A DNA stretch of 64,000 nucleotides from Euglena gracilis (Eukaryota; Euglenida; Euglenophyceae; Euglenales): positions 20,611,295 to 20,675,294 of the forward strand of contig CP154956.1 in assembly GCA_039621445.1 (NCBI GenBank), in the 5' to 3' direction. The notes under the pieces were generated by a model that saw only the letters and a list, made by a program, of their open reading frames with translations, was not told where the DNA came from and made no database searches. The translations under genes were made by a program, and so were the position numbers. Shown in pieces: positions 10,557-21,083 of this stretch. Within the stretch, counting starts at the first letter, position 1; each line of letters opens with the position of its first letter.

Positions 10557-13037
10557 AAACCGCCCCCCACCTATGAACCTATATCCCGAGGGGGGGACCT
10601 ATAAACCCCCCCTCGGGGAAAAAAAATGAAAGCCGCCGGGGACGATTTTTTCGGCCTCCTCCCAAAAACTCCCAAACACCTCCCAAACTCCCAAAACCTC
10701 CAAAAAACTGATTTTTTTGGCAATTTTTTGAGACCGACCATCATCAAAAATGCCATTTTTGACCAAAATTGTCAAAAAATTGCCAATTTTGGGTGTTTTT
10801 GGGGTCATTTTGGGGGGTCGGATTTTCACCAACAATTCCGGGACCTATAAACCCCCCCTTCGGCCGACCAACCAAACCGGATCCTATGAACCCCGGGGGG
10901 TTTATAAGTGAGGGGGCAGCCCCCCCCCGAGCTATTCCATCCCCGAACCTCGGGCAGCTCAAAAGGGGTGATTTTTGGCAACCTTTTTGGATGTGCACAA
11001 AAAAATGGTCAATTTTAAGCACACTTGCCAAAATTCAATTTTTGAAAACCTCCCAATAAATGTTGATTTTTGAGCACTTTTGGGGGAAGTTCTTAATAAA
11101 AAGTGCTATGACAGTGAGCTGTCCCGTCCCCCTATAGGAACAGCTCAGGGGGGATGGTACATCGGGGTCCCATGGGAATCATCCTTTTACAACTGTATTT
11201 TACACATGGCAGCTGCCAATGCATCACGTGCTGGGGAAAAAGTAAAGCCAGAGAAGGAGAATGAGAAGTGGGAGAGTGTGGTGAAGGTGTTTCGCATTGA
11301 TACAAAGAAGAAATTAGAAACACTTGACATGCCAAGAGCGCAACCGTTGGGAACGACTCCATCGGGGGTGTTGGGGACGCGGGGGGGGGGACGCGGGGGG
11401 ACGCGGGGGGGCGCTGGGGCACCACCATTCTATCGACCATGATCAAAGCTGACTTTTTAAAAAAAATTCTGTTCTGTTTTTTTTATTTAAAAAAGCAACA
11501 GAAAAGTGCTTTTTTTAAAAAAAATGGAAAGTGTGTTTTTTAAAAGAAGTTTTGCAACACAAAAGTCTCGTCCTCTTAAAAAAAAAAAAACCTCCAAAAA
11601 CTGGTGCATTTCCACACCCAAAATGGAGTTTTGTCAAAAATGGCCCAACATTCCCCAAAAAAATGTGATGGTCGATTAGAATATCCAACGAAAATCCCGT
11701 TCAAAAAATGGCAGTCTCTAGCAAACTCAAAATGGGAAGATGGCTCTTTGGGATACACAGGGGGGGGGGGGGAATGCTCTGGGCGGCCCTGGGAAAAAAT
11801 GCGCAAAAAAAATGTGCAAAAAATGCGCCGAGTTGTACATTCCTCAGGGAAAAAGGATTTAGAAAAAATTCCAACAATGAGCCCAAAATAAACCAAAATC
11901 ACCAAAAACAGCTGAAATGAAGGCATTTTTGGTAAAAAAAAAAATGCATGAGCAAGGCGTCACTCTCTGTTCACCATAACCAACAATGTCAGCCCTCGTG
12001 CCCCGTACTTGTGCAGGGGAGAAGGATTCGATGTGGGGTCTCTGAAAACCCAAGTGTCCTCATCATCATTGAATGAGTACCCACACCTCATCACCCAAAG
12101 GTTTTTTCTTGAATATGGACAAAATGCCTCCAAAAAGTGTAAAAAAAGGTGGGGAAATGGAAAAAATGCGCAAAAAAATGCGCAAAAAAAATCCTTTCAG
12201 AAAGGGGCAGAATAGAGCACAAATCAAACAACATAACTCAGCGTCAATGCAACATTGGTCAAGGAGCAATTTGATAAAATACAATCAAAATCAAAAAAAA
12301 TGAAACTGCAACATATAAAAAAAGCCGTAAATTCTTAAGACACAAAAAAATGTGCAAAAAAATCAAAAAAAATGCGCAAAAAAATGCAAAAAAAATCCGG
12401 AAAATGTGCAAAAAAAATGCGCAAACATGCGAAAAAATGCGAAACACATCCCCCCCCCCACCTGGATACACCATGATCAGAAATTCCAGGTGAGAGGATG
12501 GGCTGAATGCCATGGGCTGAAAAAAAATTGACAAAATGGAAAGAGAACAGGAGATGGGGACGGTGTCAACAAAAAGGACAAATGGGAAAGGTGTGCAGTG
12601 ATTACAGGGGGACATTCTAGGATTAGCATTGATCATGCCGAACAACAGGAAATAACAAATGGACACTCTTTGCATGGCCAACACCAAGTGTCTTCCCGCA
12701 TCCCATCAACTGCAGTCGGAAGCATTCCGTAAGAGACTCGTTAGGTCACGACCTTCACCCATCACAAGCGGCAGGGGGGTCCCACGGGACCCCCCCCCAT
12801 GCCTGGGCTCCAGCAAACAACTACCATTTTTTTGAGTGGCAAGGATAAAATTTTGACTTCTCACTTTGCAACGTTCTTTTTCCTTCTCCCCTTTTCTTCG
12901 TTTCATCACATCAAGCATGCCGGGACATTGCAGAAAAGCCTCTTCAAAAAAAGGACACCAAGCCACTTGGTGGGGACGCGGGGGGGGGGACGCGGGGGGG
13001 GGGGGCGGGGGGGGGGCGGGGGGGGGGGCGCGGGGGC
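10557..13037. other. Non-coding stretch with A/T and G/C homopolymers
   Basis: No gene recognised. Includes an A-rich zone with repeated AAAAAATGCGCAAAAAAA-like units (11800-11830, 12160-12200, 12340-12440). GGGGACGCGGGG tandem tracts lie at 11367-11418 and 12969-13035. Open frames are homopolymer-derived and have no domain signature. Confidence 0.5.
12969..13035. repeat. G-rich tract with GGGGACGCGGGG units
   Basis: About 67 bp, almost all G on the plus strand, with interspersed ACGC. Related tracts lie at 11367-11418 (plus) and 44712-44748 (as CCCCGCGTCCCC). It sits at the 3' edge of LINE B and could form G-quadruplexes. Confidence 0.7.
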
Positions 13038-14625
13038 TCAACCCCGCTTGGGTGTGGTGGTGCGTGCTTTTGGCTGCTTGTTGACCTTGTAGACGTCGTC
13101 TGTGTTAGCTAGTGCCACAGCGCGGTAGATGTGGTGGAGGTCAACGTAGGACGTGTTTGGGGCGCAGGAGGTGGTACGAAACAAGGCCAGGGATAGGAGT
13201 TGGTAGCTCTCTGCCTGGCGGTTGGAGCGGACGTCCCCTTGGTCCCAAGTTGTTGTTCGCTTGATCATGCGAGCGAGCAGCTTCGCACTCTCAGGTCCCA
13301 GCCCCCCCACGTTCCCAAGGCCAGGGTTGCGAAGGACCATCCCCATTCCGGCATGGAACGTCGTATTTAGTGTGCTTAGCTGCCTCCCGGCGCTTGAAGA
13401 AAGACCTCCATCGCTCCCTGTTAACTCCACGTTCTGCCGACTGCCACCCGTGCGCCACGGTGATGTCGACCGCCGTGGGTCTACCATCCTGCCAGGATGC
13501 GAACAGGAGGTTTGCAGGACGTAGTGAAGCGTCTGGTTGGACCTCTCGCTTGACACCTTGGCCGTTTGCGGACAGGAGGTTGAATAATGCGTCCTGAACG
13601 GCGTTGTGCCGGTTGGCAAAGTTGTTGCGTATGCAACACATGTCGTGGTCCCCGTGGATATCTGTGGGCTTGGCACCCCGCGCACACACCTGGGGTGTCT
13701 GCCAGTGGAAGGCCTAACCACCACTTCAGTCCAAGACAATAATTGACAGGGTCGATCATCGTGGGGCGCAGCAGCCATCCAGCCGTGTCCGACGCCGTTG
13801 GACTGCTCCAGGAGTCGTGCCTGATCTCGACGTGCAATTCTGTCAATCAGCCCGTCAACTGTTGCGCGCGACAGCTGTGTTTGCCACCACTTCTGGGAGG
13901 TGTCTTTGCTAGAGGCGGCTGCGAAGTTGGCGGAGTTCAGCAGGCGTCTGCTCTCAGGGTGATTAGGTCCCAGAGAGGAGCACAAGTCATTGGCAGCCTG
14001 TTGACACATCCTGTCGTCAGGCTTTGCTGCGTTGTCGGGACACGCAACTTTCTTGTGTCCATGTGTGTGAAAGTTTGCCAGAGCTGCTGTCCGCGCGGCT
14101 CCTTTGGCATGCGGCCGGGATCTTTAACCCGCAGCCGCCTTGTGCCAATGGCAGGGCTGCTTGCTGCCGTTGGTCCGCGGTGAGTGCCTGCCCCAAAACG
14201 TCTTTGAAGGCTGCGAAGATGGTTTCCCCACAGCGTGTGACCTCCGTTTGTGCCTGGTCTGAGGCGCACAGAAGGTGGTTAACACGGCATCCGTCTAGGC
14301 AGGACCGGAGCAGGTGGTGGGCGAGTTGAGCATCGGCCACGGAGGTCACCAGGTCAGCTGCCTCTTCAAGTTTGGAGGTGGCGTCAGTCCAGGCTCGGAT
14401 TGTCTGTTCAGCGGTTGTGGGGAAGTCCGGGCAGCCCAAGATGGTGATCCCGGATCCAGGTTCCCAGGGGACAATTTGGACGTGCTCGCGGGACGGCAAG
14501 GATGCGGCGGCAGGGCCCCACGCCACACACTTGGCCAGATTCAGCTGCACTCCTGTGCGTCCAGCTTCGTGCTGAAGGAAGTCCAAGCATTTCTGCAAGC
14601 CCTTCGGTCAATTTTTTTTTAATTC
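13038..14625 (-). pseudogene. RLE-type non-LTR retrotransposon fragment (LINE B)
   Basis: This is the 3' half of a LINE ORF, 5'-truncated and frameshifted. Reading minus from 14598 it has the region just after the RT catalytic box (GVQLNLAKCVAWGP, GITILGCP, LAHHLLRSCLDGCRVNHLL). After 14017 the frame changes to SQKWWQTQLSRATVDGLIDRIARRDQARLLEQ. Further frameshifts lead to a zinc-binding segment (CAGCQ ... GDHDMCC) and an endonuclease core, SLRPANLLFASWQDGRPTA then VDITV. That D/DxT pattern matches the PD-(D/E)XK-like endonuclease of R2/CRE-type elements. LINE A (46765-48364) is its closest relative here and breaks at different points. The RT palm with YLDD is missing. Confidence 0.8.
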
Positions 14626-14656
14626 CCGCCGACACGGGCGACGCCATTGCGAACAA

Positions 14657-14716
14657 CGGTGGTGGGGCGAACCGAGTCCACCGACCAGTGGCACAGCCTA
14701 CTGGATTTGAGTGTTC
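14657..14716 (-). repeat. Conserved 3' terminus of the LINE family (LINE C)
   Basis: On the minus strand this reads GAACACTCAAATCCAG ... CCACTGGTCGGTGG ... TTCGCCCCACCACCG, the same 60-bp block as 17871-17930, 23155-23214 and 48724-48785. Sequence after CCACCACCG differs in every copy, so this marks the element's 3' end. CCAC-TGGTCG-GTGG can form a small hairpin. It is probably the 3' signal recognised by the element's own RT (inference). Confidence 0.75.
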
Positions 14717-14864
14717 AGGAGCAAGGCTATATACAGAGCTGAAGTGTGGTGAGGTAAGGGCAAGGGCAAAGCCCAAGCAAAAGGGGATGAGGAGTGGCGG
14801 GTGTTTGGTGTGCATACGCCGGGCCCTTCGGGGCTGTGGTACCCGGAGGCTGGTGTCAGGGTCA

Positions 14865-15292
14865 TACTATGACCGTCTGATAGTTTTCCCCGGTCGAAAG
14901 TTTCCCCCCCCCACTTTTTTGGCAAAAAACAGAAAATGGCGACCCGTCTGAAAGTTTTCCCCCCCAAAAAAATCGAGTCCCAGGAAAGCGTGGATCACTG
15001 CAAGGAGGGGAACATGAAGCCAAGGGGAGACCATTTTTAGCAGGGTCACTTGCGACGAGGGCGCAAATTGTTGAGTTGGGCATGGAGCTGGGCTGCAAGC
15101 TCAGCATCCAAACGCTCAGCTATGGCATCAACAGCCTCGGCCGGAGCGTCGTCATGACGCTCAGTGTCCAGGCCATCATCTACATCAAGCTCGTCCCCCT
15201 CTCCCTCCCCAGCGGGTTGGTTAGATGACGGGAGGCCAAACCGGTCGAAGTTTTCGACTCCGTGGGGGGGGAACTATCAGAAGGTTATAGTA
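14865..15292. mobile_element. MITE with TACTATGACCGTCTGATAG-like ends
   Basis: The left end TACTATGACC, then GTCTGATAGTTTTCCCC, is mirrored at the right by GGGGGGAACTATCAG and AAGGTTATAGTA. The 4 bp GTCA abut both sides (14861-14864, 15293-15296). It lies in the 3' untranslated part of LINE C. A CCGGTCGAA motif with G/C homopolymers repeats just inside each end. There is no ORF. The superfamily is unassigned. Confidence 0.55.
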
Positions 15293-15520
15293 GTCACCTT
15301 ACGGGTTCAGGATCATGCGATCCGTGGCTCTTTCGGCCACCCGCAGCTGCCGTGCTACTGCGCGGGCCAGCGTGATGGCCAAGTTCTCAGTCAATTCTTG
15401 AAACCTTCGCTGTTTGGATGTTCCAGAGTACGAGTTGGTTGCGAGGCGGAGAACATCACGGAGGAGTTTGGAGGCTGCTGGCCCCGTGCACCCCCAGGGG
15501 TTAAAGGCTGCACCAATGTA

Positions 15521-15711
15521 CCCCCCCCTAAATGACCCCCCCCCCCTAGATGACCCCCCTGGGGGGTCATCTAGGGGGGGGTCATAGAGCAGAGCAATTT
15601 TTCAAGTGGGAAAAGTTCCCCCCCCCCCCTAAATGACCCCCCCCCCTAGATGACCCTTTGGGGGGTCCTGAAGCAACATTAATAGGGTCATTTAGGGGGG
15701 GGGGGGGGTGG
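15521..15711. mobile_element. TA-flanked MITE with C/G-homopolymer ends
   Basis: The element starts CCCCCCCCTAAATGACCC and ends GGGTCATTTAGGG, a G-run and TGG, with TA at 15519-15520 and 15712-15713. CTAGATGACCCC units recur inside. It interrupts LINE C just downstream of its endonuclease. The 191-bp length and absence of ORF make it non-autonomous. Confidence 0.65.
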
Positions 15712-17475
15712 TACTCCCATTGGTGGCGGGCGCACCGATCTTCCGCTTGGGATCGTTTGTGCATTTCAGCATCCGGTAAAGTACGTTGAACTCGGGTTAA
15801 GTTCAGAGGCCATCGTGAGGGTGCCAGCGGGTGTTCGATGGTGATATCCACAGCAAGGTGTTTCCCTTTGTTCGGAGGAGATCAGCGTCGCGGGTGCCAG
15901 CCTCACAGCCCTGTTCTTTGCGCAGGGTGATGCCTGAGCGTTGGCAGAGGTCGAAGATGGCGTCGCAGACGCAGTTGTGTCTTTCGGTTATGCCATTCCT
16001 TCTGCAAGCAAGGAGGTGGTCTCCGAAGGGGTCGACCGCCTCACCACACAAGGGGCACAAGAGCATGTCTGTTGTTGGGATGAGGGGTAAACCGGTCCAG
16101 AAGCGCAACAGCAGTCTGTATTCATCCGGTGCTAGGAAAGTGTTCGCGGACCTGGACGGCAGGACAGTCATCCAATTCTGAAGGAAGGCAGAGGACTGAC
16201 AGCGAAGTCTGGCGATGTCCCGAAGAGGGATGTTAAAGCTGGGCGCCCGTTGGGGAAAACCCACGCAGGCAGCCAGACGGGCAGCTGGTCTCTCCAGCTG
16301 GGGGTCTGTGATACCCCACCCTGTCTTGTTGCAGGGCAAGGTGATTTGGTTCCAATGTAAGGCAGACAGGGGTGCCCCCACGATGTCACAGGCCGCGTGC
16401 CGGATGGAATCTGAGATGATTTGCACACTCTGTGTACCGGAGCAGATATTCGTTTGACGCAGGAGGTGTGTCACGCGACAGCCGTCCAAGCAGTTGCGTA
16501 GCAGACAGTGTTGCAGTTGGGGGTCCGGCAGTTGTTGGAGGCGCAAGATGGTATCCTGGAATTTTTCAGATGCCTTGGCCCAGGTAAAGTCAGAGAAGGT
16601 GCTGTCGCCGGGGTAGTCACAGGGTACCCCAAGGCACAGGATGCCTGTTCCCGGTCCCCATGGAGTGACTGGGAAGTTTTGTGCGAGGTGTTCGGGAGGG
16701 AAGATCTGAAGGACCGGGGGTTTTGGGGTGGCACAGGGGATACCTGGTCCCACAAGGCGCATTTAGAGGGGTTGAGGCGGAGCCCGATGGAGCCGAGTGC
16801 CGTGGCCAAAGAAGCCGCAAAGGGCAAAACATCGACGGCAGGGCCGATGACAGTTCCGTCGTCCAAATACCACGCCTGCCACACCGTATTAGGCAGGGTG
16901 GCCGAAGCCTGTTGCAGCGCCTGATGTAGACCCAAGGCAAAGGCAATGGTCCCACAGGTGTCCCCCTGATGGACGCCGGTCCTGCTGTGACAGATCACTT
17001 CGCCCTGGCAAAGCAGCGGGCGTCTTCCCCGTACGAGAAGCGGAGCCAATTGTAGAGGGACGGGCACAGGTCCAAGGGAGCCTGGAGGAAGGTGGAGTTG
17101 AAGGCATTGGATACATCGGCCTGAAAAATGACCCAGTCGCCATCCGTTGGCAAGGAGGATATGGCGGCCTGTATCGCAAGCCCCACTGTCTCCGCACCGT
17201 ACCGAACTCCCACTCCCAATTGCATCGGGAACAGCTGAGATGTTTCTGTTTTGCATTGCGGATGTCGCAAAAGCATTTTTCCAATGAAACGGCGGAGACA
17301 ATCCCCCACGGCGATCGGGAGCAGCCCACCGTCCTTTTTTGTGAGTGGGATCAGGTTGGATGTCCCAAAGATGATCGACGCATTTGTTGGTAGAGAGCCC
17401 TCCCACGCCCTCTGAGCCAGGGATCCCAAGGCTGTGTGTAGGGGGCCTGCGCCTGCCTCGCGGTCCAACAGGACG
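15582..17475 (-). pseudogene. RLE-type non-LTR retrotransposon (LINE C), frameshifted
   Basis: Reading minus from about 17475: REAGAGPLHTALGSLAQRA, then TKKDGG and the conserved PIAVGDCLRRFIGKMLL. RT palm box A is DWVIFQADVSNAFNS. The next box is GVHQGDTCGTIAFALGLH, and box C is AWYLDDGTVIG, so the catalytic aspartates are present. After the thumb (LRLNPSKCALW, GTGILCLGVP, LQHCLLRNCLDGCRVTHLLR) come a zinc motif, LCPLCGEAVDPFGDHLLAC, and an endonuclease segment, GTRDADLL then VDITIEHPL. At least four frame changes separate these parts, so it is dead. The 5' end abuts GTCC-rich repeats at 17460. Its 3' terminus is at 14657, with MITEs inserted between. LINE D is a near relative. Confidence 0.85.
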
Positions 17476-17564
17476 GACGGACGGCGAGAGAAAATTCCTT
17501 TCACCTGGACGGACGGCTGGACAGGGTGCATTTTGGCTGGACGGACGGACGGCCAGATCCGCGA
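17460..17564. repeat. GGAC/GTCC-rich dispersed repeat
   Basis: Multiple GGACGGACGGACGG and GGACGGACGGCTGGACAGG units. The same motif in inverse (CAGCCGTCCGTCCGGACCTTC) is found at 40140-40290, 43735-43795 and, weaker, 50036-50060. It lies exactly between LINE C and the RT-RNase H element. Confidence 0.6.
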
Positions 17565-17708
17565 AGCATGGGAAACATGGGAATGGACAACACACCCGGA
17601 CAACACACCCGAAGGTGGCGGCAACGTTCTTAGGTGGTCAGATATTGTACAAAAAACCTCAACGGAGACACGATGGAGCATCAGTGGCAAGGTGAGGTGG
17701 GGTAGAGA

Positions 17709-17805
17709 GTGTACTTCCTTTCGTGAAAAATACACTGCAGAACAAGGGATGGGCAGTGCCAATACCTAATTTACTGTCGCGGATCTGGCGATCGGGGATC
17801 GTAGG
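17709..17805. repeat. 97-bp direct repeat Y, left copy
   Basis: Runs from GTGTACTTCCTTTCGTG to GATCGGGGATCGTAGG with no difference from 21084-21180 that I can see. It contains a small inverted repeat, GATC-GGG-GATC. It flanks the RT-RNase H element on the side of its ORF 3' end. Confidence 0.85.
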
Positions 17806-17822
17806 ATCCGCGAAGCATGGGA

Positions 17823-18012
17823 GCCTTACTCCCCTGCACTCCACAAATGTACATAGCTCCCTCCTCCCCTGAACACTCAAATCCAGTAGGCAGTGCCACT
17901 GGTCGGTGGATTCGGTTCGCCCCACCACCGCATAGTCCTGGCGTCTTATTTATTTCATGGGAAACCTTGTATATACTTTTAACCTCCTCCGGACCTTCAA
18001 ACCCAGTAGGCA
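17823..18012 (+). mobile_element. 5'-truncated LINE insertion with 8-bp target duplication
   Basis: The 190-bp insert is bounded by GCATGGGA at 17815-17822 and 18013-18020. The uninterrupted form of the site is visible at 17567-17604. It carries the 60-bp conserved LINE 3' block (17871-17930), followed by about 80 bp ending CCCAGTAGGCA, a partial second tail-like sequence. It is a short retrotransposed or template-switched LINE end. Confidence 0.65.
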
Positions 18013-18048
18013 GCATGGGAAACATGGGAATGGACAACACACCCACCG

Positions 18049-21030
18049 TTACCCGTGAAGGATCCCGATGGGGCGGCATTGATGGAAGGAGCGACAGAGA
18101 GAGGAGAATCGTTCTTCAACAAATTGGTTTGGGAGTGATAAGTAGGGGGACAGGTTCCAACGGGAGATCGGGTCAGCAGGTTGGAGGGACGAAGGGCACC
18201 AAAGTAGGTGGGCAATGAGTTTGGTACGTATAAGAAAGTTCAGTAAACGGCGGAGGTCTTTACAAAGGGGTAGGTTCGAGAGGGAGGGAGTGAAGTGCGA
18301 AAGGAGGTGGAGAGAGGAAAGGTTGTCACCAATAATAGTGCAGGGATGGAGACCAGTGTTATGGGCGAAGTGGACAGCTTGTTCCAAGGCAAGCAGCTCG
18401 GCACGTTGTTGGGATATGGCTGGGCAGGGGATTCGTTGGATTCGGCATCCGACGGTGGGGCAGTAAAGACCGATTTTGCAGCCTTCAGTTGTGAGGGCGG
18501 CGTCAACGAAGATGAGGGGGTTGAAGAGGGGAGTTGGGATTGGGTCGAAAGCGGTCCAGGGTGTGAGGCCTTGTAAGAGGAGGTGGAAGAGGGCCCTCCG
18601 GAGTTTTGGAAAGGCGTGGTCGAGCCGGCCAATTGTGTACTTTGTCAAGTACCATCCCCGGAGGAACAGGGTTGTTCCACGGTGTGGCCGGTGGAACCAC
18701 AGCATGTAACCGGTGAGGCGGTCGATTACACGAGGATGTAGAGGAATATAGGCGCAGAGGAGGCATAGGGCAAGAGCCCTTTGGGATGTGGCAAGGGTGT
18801 TTTGGATGGTCCGGTTGCAAAGGTTGAAGACCTTGCCCAGCCAAGTGATTTCTTGCGTCGGCACAAGGGAGGATTTGGGGGAGATGAGGAGGTTATTTGA
18901 GAGAAGGGTAGATGTGATGGTGCCGGTCACGAGGTTGCAGAGGGAGTACGATGGGGCAAGGACGAGAATGTCGTCATAGTAGGTGAATATAAAGAAGTGT
19001 GTTCCGTTGGTGTACGTCGAAGGGAGGGAGGAAACAGCCTGATTGATAAGGTCTTGAAGGGTAAGCTGGGCTAGTAGTATGGGGGACATGTTCCAGCCGA
19101 AGGGAAGGCAGGGGAAGTAGAAGGAGGAGGTGCGGAAGGCGTGCTTGGCGGAAGGAGGAAGTTCGAGACTCCAAAAGAAATTGGTGAGGTCGATGGTGGC
19201 AGCCCACAGTGTGCCGGGGGGGAATTTTGAAATGGTGTGGGAGATTTGGGGAAGGGAGGGGAGGTGGAATGGTGGAGGGTTGGAGAATGCGTTCGCCCAT
19301 CGCAAATCGGCAATAAAGCTGACTTTACTGCTGTTTTTGGGGTGGATAAAAGAGGCCATGTTGGAGGAGGGGTGGAAGTCCCCCGAAGATCTTGGCAGGG
19401 GAAGAAGGAACTTGTCCCGTGCCAAAGAGTGGAGAAGGACAAAAGTGAGTGGGGAGGGGCGTCGCTGAAGAGATGGTGGTGGTGGATGGTAGAGGAGGGT
19501 GTGGATGAGGCTGGGGGGGACAACAATGTCCCAAATATGGGTCGGGATGGGATAGGAGCCGCGTTGTCCAAGCCCGCGTTCTGCAAGTTCTTTTGAGGGG
19601 GGAGCACAGGTGGCATCGTTGTAATATTTCAGGGTGAGTATAAGAAGCCAGTTGAGGGAGAGGACGGAGAGGAGGAGAGAGATAAGGCGACCCATGGTAA
19701 GGTGCAGAAGCGATGCAGTTTGGAGATCTAGGAGGACATTGAACATAATCCGGAGTATATGGTACATACACTTCCTGGATATTGGATGGGGGAGGTTAAG
19801 TTTTGACAAACGACCGGCTAGGCCCCACAGTGTATTGCGGGAGGGTGGATGGTCGTTCTCGTCTCCTTGACTTTTCGAGAGGCGGCGAAGGGTAGACGTC
19901 CGTGGGGATGAAGCCGGCTGGGGTAGTGAGTGCGGTGGTGGGCAAGTTGTCATGCGGGGAGAGGGGACGGCGGGCCTAGATATCTTGGAAGGGAAGACTT
20001 GTTGGAGGGGTAAACAGCCGTGATTGCGTGCGGGGGGCTGGTGCGGCCGGGCAGCAGCGTAGGCCGAGGGGAAGCGCCAGGTTGTCCCATGTGAGGGTGG
20101 ACAGTGCACCAAGGTTGTGGGTTGGTACTTGTCCTGCTGGGGGAAGACGCCCCAGGTGCCGCGTGACCACGCCCAAGGTGTCAGTTGCCGGCGGATAGGT
20201 ATTGGAAAAGGGCAGTTGGCTGAGGACACTGGCCCGGGGTTGGGCTGAATGTCGCCGCAGAGAAGAATCCATTTTTTGTTCGGGAAAGTGTAGGGGTTTG
20301 CCTGGAAAGGTTTAGGGAGGTGTGTGGGGTTTGTCTTTTGTGCAGTCAGGACCAGAGTGGCCCATTTTTGCGATGTTGTGGAGGTGTTTGGGAAAGGAAA
20401 ACCCCCCAATAATTTTTCGGTTTGGGAGGAATGGGGAGAAAGTGCACCCAAGGTCCCTGGGGGAACACATGGGACAAGGGGAAGGGTGTGGCAAATGGCG
20501 CAGGAAGGGTGTGGGGGAAGGTGTGTAAATGGGAAAGGGAGATTGTTTACAACAGTGGTCGGCAAGATTCCACTGGGAGTGGTGGAAGAATGTCCCATAT
20601 GTGGAAATGAAAGGAGGGGGGCATTTGGCAGTGAAATGGGGAAGGGGGGTGTGGGGGAGAAATTTGGATGATGAAAGATTTGTGGGTGAATGTTGGGTCG
20701 CTGGGTGTGGATGTGCTGTAAAATGATTTTGTTGGGGGAAGGAAAAGCAAGGCATCGTGTAAGGACAACACTAGCCCAGGGAGTGCAGTGACAGGAGGGG
20801 GGCCAGGAGGGGAGAGAGGGAGAGGGGGAATTCACCTGCCAAGAGCTGGTGAAGGTGAACAGCAGCAGAACCAATTTATAGATCATCATCTTCTTGTCAA
20901 CTTTCGTCTGCAAGTCAAACAGCCAGCTGGAAGTGTTCTGATCTCGAACTGGACAGCAGGTTTTGTGTTTTGGAACTTGAACTTCCAACTTGATCATCGG
21001 GACCAGGTGTTCTTGAACGGCAGCATCCAT
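18049..21030 (-). CDS. Retroelement polyprotein: 2A-like motif, RT and RNase H
   Basis: An open frame of 993 codons. Residues 1-250 are proline/histidine/serine-rich with a hydrophobic stretch near 48-62. Residues 259-267 are GDIQPNPGP, a variant of the D-x-E-x-NPGP 2A ribosome-skipping motif with Gln in place of Glu. The RT lies roughly at 560-780: DLRWANAF, box A AATIDLTNFFWSLELP, LPFGWNMSP, and catalytic TYYDDILVL at 683-691. RNase H follows (FVDAALTTEG near 840, QQRAELLALEQA, IIGDNLSSLHLL) and ends with WCPSSLQPADPISR, a linker typical of DIRS- and Ty3-type RNase H. No protease, integrase or recombinase is seen. The ORF is intact, so it could be recent. The first Met is assumed; later Met codons are possible. 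Confidence 0.8.
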   Translation of the reverse strand: MDAAVQEHLVPMIKLEVQVPKHKTCCPVRDQNTSSWLFDLQTKVDKKMMIYKLVLLLFTFTSSWQVNSPSPSLPSWPPSCHCTPWASVVLTRCLAFPSPNKIILQHIHTQRPNIHPQIFHHPNFSPTPPFPISLPNAPLLSFPHMGHSSTTPSGILPTTVVNNLPFPFTHLPPHPSCAICHTLPLVPCVPPGTLGALSPHSSQTEKLLGGFPFPNTSTTSQKWATLVLTAQKTNPTHLPKPFQANPYTFPNKKWILLCGDIQPNPGPVSSANCPFPIPIRRQLTPWAWSRGTWGVFPQQDKYQPTTLVHCPPSHGTTWRFPSAYAAARPHQPPARNHGCLPLQQVFPSKISRPAVPSPRMTTCPPPHSLPQPASSPRTSTLRRLSKSQGDENDHPPSRNTLWGLAGRLSKLNLPHPISRKCMYHILRIMFNVLLDLQTASLLHLTMGRLISLLLSVLSLNWLLILTLKYYNDATCAPPSKELAERGLGQRGSYPIPTHIWDIVVPPSLIHTLLYHPPPPSLQRRPSPLTFVLLHSLARDKFLLPLPRSSGDFHPSSNMASFIHPKNSSKVSFIADLRWANAFSNPPPFHLPSLPQISHTISKFPPGTLWAATIDLTNFFWSLELPPSAKHAFRTSSFYFPCLPFGWNMSPILLAQLTLQDLINQAVSSLPSTYTNGTHFFIFTYYDDILVLAPSYSLCNLVTGTITSTLLSNNLLISPKSSLVPTQEITWLGKVFNLCNRTIQNTLATSQRALALCLLCAYIPLHPRVIDRLTGYMLWFHRPHRGTTLFLRGWYLTKYTIGRLDHAFPKLRRALFHLLLQGLTPWTAFDPIPTPLFNPLIFVDAALTTEGCKIGLYCPTVGCRIQRIPCPAISQQRAELLALEQAVHFAHNTGLHPCTIIGDNLSSLHLLSHFTPSLSNLPLCKDLRRLLNFLIRTKLIAHLLWCPSSLQPADPISRWNLSPYLSLPNQFVEERFSSLCRSFHQCRPIGILHG

Positions 21031-21083
21031 TCCTCAACTTCAGGATAATCTTTCCAAACGTATTCCACTGCTTGGTGTACTTG

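Noticed and set aside
18215-19870. Series of plus-strand ORFs opposite the RT-RNase H gene
   Set aside because: They lie entirely antisense to a well-supported RT ORF and contain no motif.
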